Below, in pieces: positions 1 through 6,970 of a stretch of DNA of 7,552 bases. Every line of letters begins with the position of its first letter. The first letter of the stretch is position 1. This DNA comes from Campylobacterales bacterium (GTDB taxonomy: Bacteria; Campylobacterota; Campylobacteria; Campylobacterales; Arcobacteraceae): assembly GCA_019752775.1 (NCBI GenBank), contig JAIELU010000038.1, positions 1 to 7,552 on the forward strand, given 5' to 3'. The notes below the pieces were generated by a model. The model saw nothing but the letters and a program-made list of their open reading frames with translations, was not told the DNA's origin and made no database searches. The position numbers and the translations under genes were made by a program.

Positions 1-1105
1 ATTTATTTTTTATAATTTTTATTATTTCATCTTTTTTATTTTCTGGTGTTTTTATACCAAAGATTAGACCTTTAAAACAACTAAAATCATATTTTAATTT
101 TCTATCTTTTTCTTCAATTTCATAATCCATCAATCTATTTAAAACTATTCTATACTCTTTTTCATACTCCCAATCTTTAGTTTTTGTCAATTTATTCTTT
201 TCATATTTATCCCAAAAGAATTTTCTCCATTCTTCCTGATTATTTAAAACTTTATCAAATAAAATACTTTTATTTTTATTCTCATCTACATAAAAACTTT
301 TTACTAATGGTTCAGGTATTTTTCCCAATGACTCAAAAAAATTTATTTCTTCAAAATTACCACTATACTTCACTTTTTGCAATTCTAATACTTGTTTTGA
401 ATATATATCTTTTAGTCCATCCGAACCACCAATAACATTTAAAAATGGTATATTTAATTCATCATTAGTTTCAAAAACCAAACAAACTCCTGTATGCCCT
501 TGTCCATAATGTCCCCAAACAGATGAGTTGTAAGGTTCTTTTAAAAAACTAGCTATATAATATTTAGGATAAGTAAATTGTTCTATAACTTCTAAATAGT
601 GAGAATAAAAATTTAAAAGAAATTGAAGATTTTGTAAATTATCATTTTCAAAGATTTTACTTTCAAATGATATAATGTTTCCCAAAAAATTATGATTTAT
701 AGCTTTTAAAAAACTTTCTAATTCACTTCTTAAAATGCTATCTTTGTTTATAAATTCATAAAATTTATTTTTGTTACTATCACCTAATAAATCAAAATAA
801 TATTGTTTTTTTTGTAAATCAATTTTTTCAAATATTGGAATAACTTTACTATTGAGTCTAACTTTTTCTCCAATTACTTGGTAAATTAAATTAACTTTAT
901 TAAAACAAAATATAAAATGAATAATTAAATTCTTCCAAACAACTTCATCACCTTTAAAAATAAAATCCATAAACCCTTCCATTGGGTCATTCAATTTTTC
1001 TGTTGATTGAAAAAAGATCTCTTGATTTTCTAATTCTTTATATTTGTCTAATAAACTATCAAGGTTTCTAATTCTATAAAATCTTTTTTTCATTTTATTT
1101 TCCAT
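1..1105 (-). CDS. DUF2971 family protein, 3' end beyond window
   Basis: Translation of the minus strand from ATG 1105 stays open for 368 codons and leaves the window without a stop, so the C-terminus is missing. I recognise DUF2971 from three conserved blocks: SVWGHYGQGHTGVCLVFE at residues 195-212 (family pattern W-S-x-Y-A-x-x-H-x-G-x-C-L-x-F), KDWEYEKEYRIV at 310-321, and KGLIFGIKTP at 345-354. The early FFQSTEKLNDPMEG (31-44) also fits, as DUF2971 proteins usually have an F-x-x-P-x-x-x-N-D-P-x-E-like block near the N-terminus. There is no signal peptide or membrane segment, so it is probably cytoplasmic. The family has no established function. An alternative ATG at 1093 has a better-placed GGA about 7 bases upstream, whereas ATG 1105 lacks a clear ribosome binding site; the start may therefore be 1093. 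It begins 11 bases after the DUF2400 gene and is probably cotranscribed with it. It is strikingly AT-rich compared with rny, which suggests accessory DNA (inference). Confidence 0.85.
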   Translation of the reverse strand, partial: MENKMKKRFYRIRNLDSLLDKYKELENQEIFFQSTEKLNDPMEGFMDFIFKGDEVVWKNLIIHFIFCFNKVNLIYQVIGEKVRLNSKVIPIFEKIDLQKKQYYFDLLGDSNKNKFYEFINKDSILRSELESFLKAINHNFLGNIISFESKIFENDNLQNLQFLLNFYSHYLEVIEQFTYPKYYIASFLKEPYNSSVWGHYGQGHTGVCLVFETNDELNIPFLNVIGGSDGLKDIYSKQVLELQKVKYSGNFEEINFFESLGKIPEPLVKSFYVDENKNKSILFDKVLNNQEEWRKFFWDKYEKNKLTKTKDWEYEKEYRIVLNRLMDYEIEEKDRKLKYDFSCFKGLIFGIKTPENKKDEIIKIIKNK

Positions 1106-1116
1106 ACAAATATTTT

Positions 1117-1899
1117 TTATAATACAATTTTTTCTTGCCCTATCCTATAAAGCGAAAAATCATATTTTATAGGGTCAAACTTATCAAACTCTTTTAACTT
1201 CTCAGTTATCAACAATGCTGATTTTAAATCATAACTTTGTCTATCTAAAAGTCCTAATTTTTGCGAAACTTTAAAAGTGTGGGTATCAAGTGGTAAAATC
1301 AAATCTTTTTTATTTATGTCTTTCCATAATCCTAAATCAAGATTATCATCACGAACCATCCAACGTAAAAACATATTCCATCTTTTGTATGGAGCATTTC
1401 CTAACTCTTTTATGATTCCTTGTTTATCCCTTTTAAATGGGCTTAAAATTAAAAAAGTGAAGCCTTGTGATTTATGATTTGCTGTGTTGTGAATTTTCTG
1501 AATTAGGACATCAATTCCCTCTAAAATATTGTTCTCTTTTTTGTAGGCATTTACAAATATTGAGTTTAAACTATCTTCATTTTTTAGTCGTTTAAAGGTT
1601 TTAAATACTGTTTTTATATCTTGTGCATTTTGAAATCTATAATAGTGATTATTTAGCTCTTTATCTATTATTTCATCACTTTTTTCAAGAAGTGAAAAAT
1701 CCAAACTATCTAAAAACTTCACTATTAGTTTTGCATTTCCATAGGCAAATAAAGCACATAAAAGAATTATAAATTCATCTTTATACCTTCTTGCAACTAA
1801 AAGGGGGTCTGGTTTATCGTAACTTATTTCATGGTTCTTATTTCTATTTTCTACTTCAATATCAAGAAGTGTTTTTATCTGTTTGTCTTTTTGTGTCAT
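1117..1899 (-). CDS. DUF2400 / TIGR02757 family protein
   Basis: A 260-residue protein typical of DUF2400 (TIGR02757), a family found sporadically in Campylobacterota, spirochaetes, Bacteroidetes and deltaproteobacteria, with no assigned function. Recognisable blocks are YDKPDPLLVARRYKDEF (27-43), LLCALFAYGN (46-55), KRWNMFLRWMVRDDNLDLG (172-190), LPLDTHTFKVSQKLGLLDR (202-220) and DPIKYDFSLYRIGQ (242-255). The PLDTHTFKV block resembles the P-V-D-T-H-V-x-R-V segment of HhH-GPD DNA glycosylases, so a remote relationship is possible, but this is inference. The frame stays open upstream to 1974, but ATG 1899 is preferred. It has GGA five bases upstream, gives the usual family N-terminus, and avoids overlapping the divergent dehydrogenase start. 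The 25 extra upstream residues look like translated promoter. It is the first gene of a probable two-gene unit with the DUF2971 gene. Confidence 0.88.
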   Translation of the reverse strand: MTQKDKQIKTLLDIEVENRNKNHEISYDKPDPLLVARRYKDEFIILLCALFAYGNAKLIVKFLDSLDFSLLEKSDEIIDKELNNHYYRFQNAQDIKTVFKTFKRLKNEDSLNSIFVNAYKKENNILEGIDVLIQKIHNTANHKSQGFTFLILSPFKRDKQGIIKELGNAPYKRWNMFLRWMVRDDNLDLGLWKDINKKDLILPLDTHTFKVSQKLGLLDRQSYDLKSALLITEKLKEFDKFDPIKYDFSLYRIGQEKIVL

Positions 1900-1968
1900 T
1901 TTTATCCAAAGTGCTTTTATATTTATAAAGTTATAATACCATTTCAAAAATTTAGATGGATTAAAAAT
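1900..1968. promoter_or_regulatory. divergent promoter region for DUF2400 and SDR genes
   Basis: This 69-base gap separates the two divergent start codons. On the plus strand a perfect TATAAT lies at 1932-1937, about 31 bases before the dehydrogenase ATG, which has GGA at 1958-1960 as its ribosome binding site. On the minus strand the same stretch reads TATTAT (1938 down to 1933) preceded by TGG, giving an extended TGnTATTAT -10 for the DUF2400 gene with a leader of about 25 bases. The two -10 elements physically overlap, so RNA polymerase binding in the two directions should be mutually exclusive. No good -35 is visible on either strand, as is common for the extended -10 promoters of Campylobacterota. 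Transcription starts are inferred, not shown. Confidence 0.55.
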
Positions 1969-2790
1969 ATGCAAAATATACTAATAACTGGTTGTTCTTC
2001 TGGAATCGGACTTGAAACTGCACTTATTTTAAAAGAAAATGGCATTAAAGTTTATGCTAGTGCTAAAAAAGAAAAAGATGTACTAATGCTTCAAAACTTA
2101 GGTTTTGAAGCATTTAAAATTGATGTAAGAAATAAAGATGAAATAACAAATGCTTTAAATAAAATATTAAAAAATGATTTAAAACTTGATACAGTTTTTA
2201 ATAATGCTGGTTTTGGACAACCAGGAGCTGTGGAAGATTTAAGTGTGGAGGTTTTAAAAAAGCAGTTTGATACAAACTTTTTTGGATTACATGAAGTAAC
2301 AATTCAAGCCATGAAAATATTTAGAACTCAAGGTTTTGGAAAAATCATACAACATAGCTCAGTTTTAGGAATAATTTCTTTAAAATATAGAGGCGCTTAT
2401 AATGCAAGTAAATATGCGATTGAGGGATTAAATGACACTTTAAGACAAGAAGTTATGGGAAGTAATATTTTTATTAGTACAATAAATACAGGTCCAGTAA
2501 CTTCAAAATTTAGAGAAAATGCCTTAAAAAAGTTTAATAAAAATATCAAAATAGAAGGAAGTTTTTTTGAGGAAACTTATAAAAAAGAGTTAAAAACTAG
2601 ACTTGAAACAACAGAGGATAAATCACTTTTTAATCATTCAGCTTCAAGTGTTGCAAAAGTGGTTTTAAAAATCATAAAAACACAAAAACCAAAACCTAGA
2701 TATTATATAACATTTGCTACTTATATCTTAGGATTTTTAAAAAGAGTTTTAAGTACTTCTTTGATGGATAAATTATTAAATAAAATCTAA
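1969..2790 (+). CDS. classical short-chain dehydrogenase/reductase (YbbO-like)
   Basis: A 273-residue NAD(P)-dependent oxidoreductase of the classical SDR family, with a Rossmann fold, probably cytoplasmic or peripherally membrane-bound. Visible motifs: nucleotide-binding TGCSSGIG at residues 7-14, acidic IDV at 51-53, structural NNAG at 78-81, catalytic Asn103, Ser131 and the YNASK motif (Tyr144, Lys148), so the active site is complete. A Lys at 33-34 after the second beta strand suggests NADP(H) preference (inference). The C-terminal PKPRYYITFATYILGFLKR and following residues resemble the RY-x-V-T-x-P-T-x-x-x-x-x-LKR tail of YbbO-type SDRs, with a hydrophobic stretch. The substrate cannot be deduced; lipid-like or aldehyde substrates are reported for relatives. 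ATG 1969 is chosen because it immediately precedes the first beta strand and has GGA eight bases upstream; the open frame further upstream is promoter DNA. The stop overlaps the convergent lipoprotein stop by four bases. Confidence 0.92.
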   Translation: MQNILITGCSSGIGLETALILKENGIKVYASAKKEKDVLMLQNLGFEAFKIDVRNKDEITNALNKILKNDLKLDTVFNNAGFGQPGAVEDLSVEVLKKQFDTNFFGLHEVTIQAMKIFRTQGFGKIIQHSSVLGIISLKYRGAYNASKYAIEGLNDTLRQEVMGSNIFISTINTGPVTSKFRENALKKFNKNIKIEGSFFEETYKKELKTRLETTEDKSLFNHSASSVAKVVLKIIKTQKPKPRYYITFATYILGFLKRVLSTSLMDKLLNKI

Positions 2791-3431
2791 TTCTTTTTCA
2801 TTTCTAAAATCAATCTAGTAATAACCTGCCTAATTGCTAGATTTGAAGCTTGAAGTAATGCCTCTTTTGAATAGATTATTTCACTTTCATTATAAATATA
2901 ATTATCAGAAAATAAAATATTATCTTTTGTATCTTGATAGATTATTTTATTGTTTTTATCTATAATTCTAAGTTCTATTGAAATTTTTATTTGTGCTTTT
3001 GAAGAAAAAAATGCTTTTTCTAACCTGTATTTTGGAACAAATAGATGAATAGTATAATCACTTCCAAAAGAGACAAATTTAGTTTTAAAAACTTTATCAT
3101 TCGTCATTTGAAGTTTGAATTCATTTTCTATTATATTTGATAAAGAGATATTGTTATTATAATAAGAATCTTGCATTCTTAAATCTTCATTGTTTGAAAA
3201 TTCTGGAGTAAAAAAAGTATTAATTCCAATTCCAACATGACTTGAAACCAAACCACCAACTCCCAGCCCAACAGAAACAGGACTTCTATAAGTTTGAGGA
3301 ACTCCTGCTATGATAATATTATTATTTAATGATATAGAATTTATTTCATCTAAATTTAGATTTTGTTTAGAACTACATGCAGTAAAAAAAGCCAAAAAAC
3401 AGATTAAATAAATTTGATTTATATATTTCAT
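2787..3431 (-). CDS. predicted lipoprotein of unknown function
   Basis: A 214-residue protein with a short lipoprotein signal: Lys2, a hydrophobic core (6-16) and lipobox FTAC with the lipidated cysteine at 19. It should therefore sit in the inner or outer membrane facing the periplasm. After the signal comes a glycine-rich stretch (52-70, VGLGVGGLVSSHVGIGI) and then an alternating hydrophilic/hydrophobic beta-type segment (145-170, including KAQIKISIELRIIDK). The C-terminal helix (189-212) is rich in A, L, I and R. This layout recalls small periplasmic lipoproteins of the YajG or LptE-like type, but I do not recognise the family and assign no function. The start has a strong AGGAG six bases upstream, better than its operon neighbours. 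The gene begins 12 bases after the permease stop, so it is probably the last gene of the rny-rsmD-permease unit. Its stop overlaps the convergent dehydrogenase gene. Confidence 0.85.
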   Translation of the reverse strand: MKYINQIYLICFLAFFTACSSKQNLNLDEINSISLNNNIIIAGVPQTYRSPVSVGLGVGGLVSSHVGIGINTFFTPEFSNNEDLRMQDSYYNNNISLSNIIENEFKLQMTNDKVFKTKFVSFGSDYTIHLFVPKYRLEKAFFSSKAQIKISIELRIIDKNNKIIYQDTKDNILFSDNYIYNESEIIYSKEALLQASNLAIRQVITRLILEMKKN

Positions 3432-3443
3432 AGAAGACTCCTC

Positions 3444-4244
3444 TTAATTTTGAATAATCTCTTTTTTGTTTGCCAAACCTTGCAGATAATCACTAATTTG
3501 TATCAAACAAAATGTAATTAAAAATATCATAAGACCAGGGAAAAAGCTAACCCACCAAGCTATATCAATCACGGCTTTTCCATCACTTAATAAACTTCCC
3601 CAAGACATTTGTGGAGGATTAACTCCTAAACCTAAAAATGAAAGTCCTGATTCTGCTAAAATCGAACCTCCAACTCCAAAAGTAAATGAAATAAGAAAAA
3701 TTGGTGCCAAAAGTGGAGCAAAATATTTAAAAATTATTTTGAAAGTTGAAACATTTGCAACTTTTAAAATCTTAATAAAAGGCTTATTCCCAATAGCAAA
3801 ACTCTCACTTCTAATCATTCGAGCCATTCCCATCCAACCAGTAATTGAAATAACTATAATTAAAATTAAAGTGGAAGCTTGAATGTATGATACAAGTGCT
3901 AAAAGTAGAAAAAAAGTAGGAAATGTTAGAAATAAATCAATCGTAATTGTAATAGTTTTATCAATATTTCCTTTGAAATATCCAGCATTAATTCCAATAA
4001 AAAGCCCAACTATTGAAGAAATAGATGCAGCTAAAAATCCAATAATTAAAGAAGTTTGACCACCATTCAAAACCCTTGCAAACACATCTCTACCTAATCT
4101 ATCCGTTCCAAATAAATGCTCAATTGATGGAGCTTGTAAAATTTTTGTAGGATTTAAGTCATAGGGAGAAATGCTATAAAAAAAAGGCAATAAAAAGATT
4201 GCTAAAATAACTGCAATTAATAAATATAAAGCTACTTTAAACAT
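3444..4244 (-). CDS. OppC/DppC-type ABC transporter permease
   Basis: A 266-residue inner-membrane permease of the peptide/nickel (OppC/DppC/YejE) class of binding-protein-dependent ABC importers. The N-terminus carries one membrane helix (about 5-24), then the family signature HLFGTDRLGRDVFARVLNGG (43-62). Further helices lie around 64-88, 98-121, 123-140, 177-195 and 230-250. The C-terminal LSFLGLGVNPPQMSWGSLL (201-219) is diagnostic. The cytoplasmic EAA loop, which contacts the ATPase, lies around 155-176. It is degenerate: where relatives have E-A-A-x-x-x-G, this protein has KILKVAN. Length is slightly short for the family (usually 280-300). No partner permease, ATPase or binding protein is present in the window, so it is either a lone component working with subunits encoded elsewhere or a diverged copy. 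It starts 11 bases after rsmD with only a weak AGAAG ribosome binding site, suggesting translational coupling (inference). The substrate is unknown. Confidence 0.9.
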   Translation of the reverse strand: MFKVALYLLIAVILAIFLLPFFYSISPYDLNPTKILQAPSIEHLFGTDRLGRDVFARVLNGGQTSLIIGFLAASISSIVGLFIGINAGYFKGNIDKTITITIDLFLTFPTFFLLLALVSYIQASTLILIIVISITGWMGMARMIRSESFAIGNKPFIKILKVANVSTFKIIFKYFAPLLAPIFLISFTFGVGGSILAESGLSFLGLGVNPPQMSWGSLLSDGKAVIDIAWWVSFFPGLMIFLITFCLIQISDYLQGLANKKEIIQN

Positions 4245-4255
4245 ATTTTATACTT

Positions 4256-4852
4256 CTATTCTTGTGTATAAAAATAATATGAAAGTGCGCTTTTACCAAA
4301 TTGTTTAGTTTTTTTAAGTGAAAATTTTCCTAAAATTTCTGGTATTTCTAAACTAGAAATATGCTCAACAATAATCATATAAATATTATCTGCTTCAATA
4401 TTTTTAATCATAGTAAAAGATTTTTCATAAATATCTTCCATTCCATCTCGATAATCAAATGGAGGATCAACATATAAAACAATTTCATCTTGAGAGTTTC
4501 TTAAAAAATCAATAATCAAAGGAGTTTGTACAAAAGTATTTCCTTGAACTGTTTGACATTTTTCCATATCAACAGCTTTGCAATTTTTTAATAAAATTTG
4601 ATAAGAATTTTTATCAAGCTCGATAAAATAAGCTCTTTTAGCCCCTCGGCTAATAGCTTCAAGTCCAATAGAACCACTTCCAGCAAATGATTCTATAAAA
4701 ACTTTATCAATTATATCAAACTGCAAAACATTAAACAAAGACTCTTTTAATCTAGCTTTTGAACTTCTTGTTACCTCTAAAGAGGGAAGTTCTAAAATCT
4801 TTCCTCTATATTTACCTGCAATTATCTTTGTTGTTGGCTTTTCAGTTTTCAT
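4256..4852 (-). CDS. rsmD: 16S rRNA (guanine(966)-N(2))-methyltransferase RsmD
   Basis: A 198-residue SAM-dependent methyltransferase that makes m2G966 in 16S rRNA of the small ribosomal subunit; cytoplasmic. Family landmarks are the N-terminal KIIAGKYRGK (9-18), the TRSSKARLKESLFNVL block (28-43, RsmD pattern T-R-P-T-x-x-x-V-R-E-x-x-F-N), SAM-binding FAGSGSIGLEAISRGA (56-71), the acidic IELD (77-80) that binds the SAM ribose, and catalytic DPPF (129-132, motif IV, the N-P-P-Y-like element of N2-guanine methylases). Length matches the family. ATG 4852 has AAGG eight bases upstream. The gene follows rny by 24 bases and precedes the permease by 11, so it is probably cotranscribed with both. With RNase Y next door, the centre of this unit is RNA metabolism. 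Confidence 0.93.
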   Translation of the reverse strand: MKTEKPTTKIIAGKYRGKILELPSLEVTRSSKARLKESLFNVLQFDIIDKVFIESFAGSGSIGLEAISRGAKRAYFIELDKNSYQILLKNCKAVDMEKCQTVQGNTFVQTPLIIDFLRNSQDEIVLYVDPPFDYRDGMEDIYEKSFTMIKNIEADNIYMIIVEHISSLEIPEILGKFSLKKTKQFGKSALSYYFYTQE

Positions 4853-4876
4853 AATTTGTACCTTGTTAAGATTTAT

Positions 4877-6421
4877 TTATCTAGCATAACTTTCAGCTCT
4901 TATTTCTCTAATTACATTCACTTTAATTTCACCAGGATATTGAACTTTTTGCTCAATCTCTTTTGCAATTTCAGTAGCTAATAAAATAGCTTCATCATCA
5001 TTTACAAGCTCAGCTTTTACAATAACTCTTACTTCTCTTCCTGCATTTATTGCATAAGCATTTAAAACACCCAATTTACTTGTAGAGATATTTTCAACTT
5101 CCTCAACTCTTTTTAGGAAACTCTCTAGTACTTCTCTTCTTGCACCTGGTCTTGCTGCACTTAAAGCATCAGCTGCACATACAGAAGCTGATTCTACATT
5201 TATTGGTTCTTCGTGTCCATGGTGAGCGTAAATTGCATTTATAACGGTATCACATTCATCATATCTTTTACAAATTTCAGCACCTAATTGTACATGAGAA
5301 CCTGGCATTTCATGAGTTAAAGCTTTTCCAATATCATGTAAAAGTCCAGCTCGACGAGCAAGTATTGCATCGCCACCCATTTGAGATGCTAATAAACCAG
5401 ATAAATGAGCAACTTCAAGTGTATGAGCAAGTGCATTTTGTCCATAAGAAGCTCTATATCTTAATCTTCCAACAAGTTTGATAAGCTCTGGATGCATTGT
5501 TTTAATTCCTAGTTCTAAAACAACATCTTCACCCTCTTTTTGGATATTTTTGTCAAATTCTGATTTTACTTTTTTATAAATTTCTTCAATTCTTGCTGGT
5601 TGAATTCTTCCATCTTCAAGTAATTCTCGAATAGTTTTAGTAGCAACGGCTCGTCTGTAAAGATTAAAAGATGAAATTGTAATAGTATTTGGTGTATCAT
5701 CAATAATAATATCAACACCTAATAACATTTCAAGAGCTTTGATATTTCGCCCTTCTTTTCCTATTATTTTACCTTTTGTTTCTTCATCATTTATAGGAAC
5801 ATTATTTATTAATCGCTCAGCTGCAAATTCACCTGCATATCTTGTAACTGCTAGCGAAAGCATGTTATTAATTTCATTTTTTGAATTTTGCTCTGCAATT
5901 TTATATTTTTTTCTAAAAATTGAAGCAATTTCAGCTCTTGAATCTTCTTTAACTTTTTTAAGCATTAACTCTCTAGCCTCAAGCAAAGTTAAACCAGAAG
6001 CATTTTCAAGTATTTTTATAGCTTCAAAAGTTTTATTTTCATAAGTCTTTTTTTGTTGCTCCATTCCTTCTTTTAAAGTTGTAATTTTTCTATTTTTTTC
6101 AACTATCTCATCTTTTTCTTGTTTGATAATTCTTAATTCAGATTCTAAATGTTCGTTTAATTCTCGCTCTTTTTTTTCTATTTTAGAAAGCATTACATCA
6201 TACTCTCTTCTTGCGTGTTTAAATTCTCTATCACATTCGAATTTTGCCTTTAATTGAGCATCTTTTAGAGAAACTTCTGCTTCATGCTCGATTACTTTTG
6301 CCTTTGCTTTTGCTTGTTCAATAAAAACTTGAAATTTTGCTTTATCTAATTTTTTTACAATAACTATGCTTAATGCAGAACTCAATACTCCTACAAATGC
6401 AATTACTAGTATATATTCCAT
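4877..6421 (-). CDS. rny: ribonuclease Y
   Basis: A 514-residue membrane-anchored endoribonuclease that initiates mRNA decay. Domain order: N-terminal transmembrane helix (about 3-22), a long charged coiled coil (about 25-190, rich in K, E and A), a KH RNA-binding domain with the GKIIGKEGRNIK motif (217-228, GxxG loop GKEG), and an HD phosphohydrolase domain. Metal-binding positions are visible as His333 (ALAHTLEVAH), the HD pair in GLLHDIGKA (362-363), the AHHGHE block (399-404) and Asp418. The C-terminal YPGEIKVNVIREIRAESYAR is typical for the family, and the length is full. Start choice: a TTG at 6427 is in frame two codons earlier, but it lies only two bases after the AAGG. ATG 6421 has AAGG at eight bases and gives the usual MEYILVI start, so it is preferred. 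The gene starts 10 bases after the stop of the cyclo-ligase reading frame, consistent with one operon. Confidence 0.96.
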   Translation of the reverse strand: MEYILVIAFVGVLSSALSIVIVKKLDKAKFQVFIEQAKAKAKVIEHEAEVSLKDAQLKAKFECDREFKHARREYDVMLSKIEKKERELNEHLESELRIIKQEKDEIVEKNRKITTLKEGMEQQKKTYENKTFEAIKILENASGLTLLEARELMLKKVKEDSRAEIASIFRKKYKIAEQNSKNEINNMLSLAVTRYAGEFAAERLINNVPINDEETKGKIIGKEGRNIKALEMLLGVDIIIDDTPNTITISSFNLYRRAVATKTIRELLEDGRIQPARIEEIYKKVKSEFDKNIQKEGEDVVLELGIKTMHPELIKLVGRLRYRASYGQNALAHTLEVAHLSGLLASQMGGDAILARRAGLLHDIGKALTHEMPGSHVQLGAEICKRYDECDTVINAIYAHHGHEEPINVESASVCAADALSAARPGARREVLESFLKRVEEVENISTSKLGVLNAYAINAGREVRVIVKAELVNDDEAILLATEIAKEIEQKVQYPGEIKVNVIREIRAESYAR

Positions 6422-6431
6422 ATTCAAAACC

Positions 6432-6970
6432 TTAATTTGTTATTATGTAATTAGCTTGAATATCGTAATTATCAGATAGAATTTTTTCACTCTTGCAAAG
6501 TACTAACTGCGTAAAAACTGTTGTTGGATTATAGTTTAACCTATCAAAAAATCTATCGTACATACCTTTTCCAAAACCTATTCTTTTTCCTAATTTATCA
6601 ATTCCAACGATAGGAACTATTGCTAGGTCAATTTTTTTGCTTTAAAAAAAGAGTTATTTGGTTCTTTTATTCCAAATCTCTTTTTGTGCAAGGGTAATCT
6701 ATATTTAACAATTTTGAAACTATCCCCTTGCATAAATGGTACATAAACTTCTCTTTTTTTTGTTTTTCTTAAACTTTTTATCAACGGTTTTACATCAACT
6801 TCTATATCCATAGGGATATATAATAAAATATTTCTCGAATCACTTCGTTTTATAAACTCTTCTAACTTTTTAACAATTATTTTATTTTTGTAATACTTTA
6901 AAAAAAGGCTTGTAAATTCTAATCTCTTTATACACGATTTTCTGAAATCACTTTTGTGATCATTTTTCAT
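6432..6970 (-). pseudogene. fthC: 5-formyltetrahydrofolate cyclo-ligase, frame disrupted at an A7 run
   Basis: 5-formyltetrahydrofolate cyclo-ligase converts 5-formyl-THF to 5,10-methenyl-THF with ATP in the cytoplasm. Frame one runs from ATG 6970 (GAGG seven bases upstream) for 115 codons to a TAG at 6623-6625. It encodes the N-terminal part: FRKSCIKR, LLYIPMDIEVDVKPLI, YVPFMQGDSFKIVKYRLP, KRFGIKEP. From the A7 run (6632-6638) the -1 frame continues with IDLAIVPIVGIDKLGKRIGF and the conserved GKGMYDRFF substrate/ATP loop, and ends at TAA 6432-6434. Joined at the run, the two parts make a complete 179-residue protein with nothing missing, so a single-base indel (or slippage) is the only defect. 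The zero-frame codons GCA AAA AAA contain an in-register A-AAA-AAA slippery heptamer. Production of active enzyme through slippage is therefore possible, and sequencing error is equally possible. It is the first gene upstream of rny. Confidence 0.88.

Noticed and set aside
184..435. Plus-strand open frame of 83 codons
   Set aside because: It lies antisense within the DUF2971 gene, has low-complexity Y/F/L-rich content from AT-rich DNA, and no ribosome binding site.
1277..1477. Plus-strand open frame of 66 codons
   Set aside because: It is the antisense shadow of the well-supported DUF2400 gene and has no family features.
1831..1968. Upstream extension of the dehydrogenase reading frame
   Set aside because: It would add 46 unrelated residues before the Rossmann fold and overlap the divergent DUF2400 gene; ATG 1969 has a proper ribosome binding site.
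1900..1974. Upstream extension of the DUF2400 reading frame
   Set aside because: The 25 added residues read through the divergent promoter and overlap the dehydrogenase start; ATG 1899 has GGA at good spacing.
5739..6044. Plus-strand open frame of 101 codons
   Set aside because: It is antisense to the coiled-coil/KH region of rny; the S/F-rich translation reflects the complement of K/E-rich codons.
6623..6970. The 115-codon frame as an independent small protein
   Set aside because: Its sequence is clearly the N-terminal part of 5-formyltetrahydrofolate cyclo-ligase, and the remainder continues in the -1 frame.
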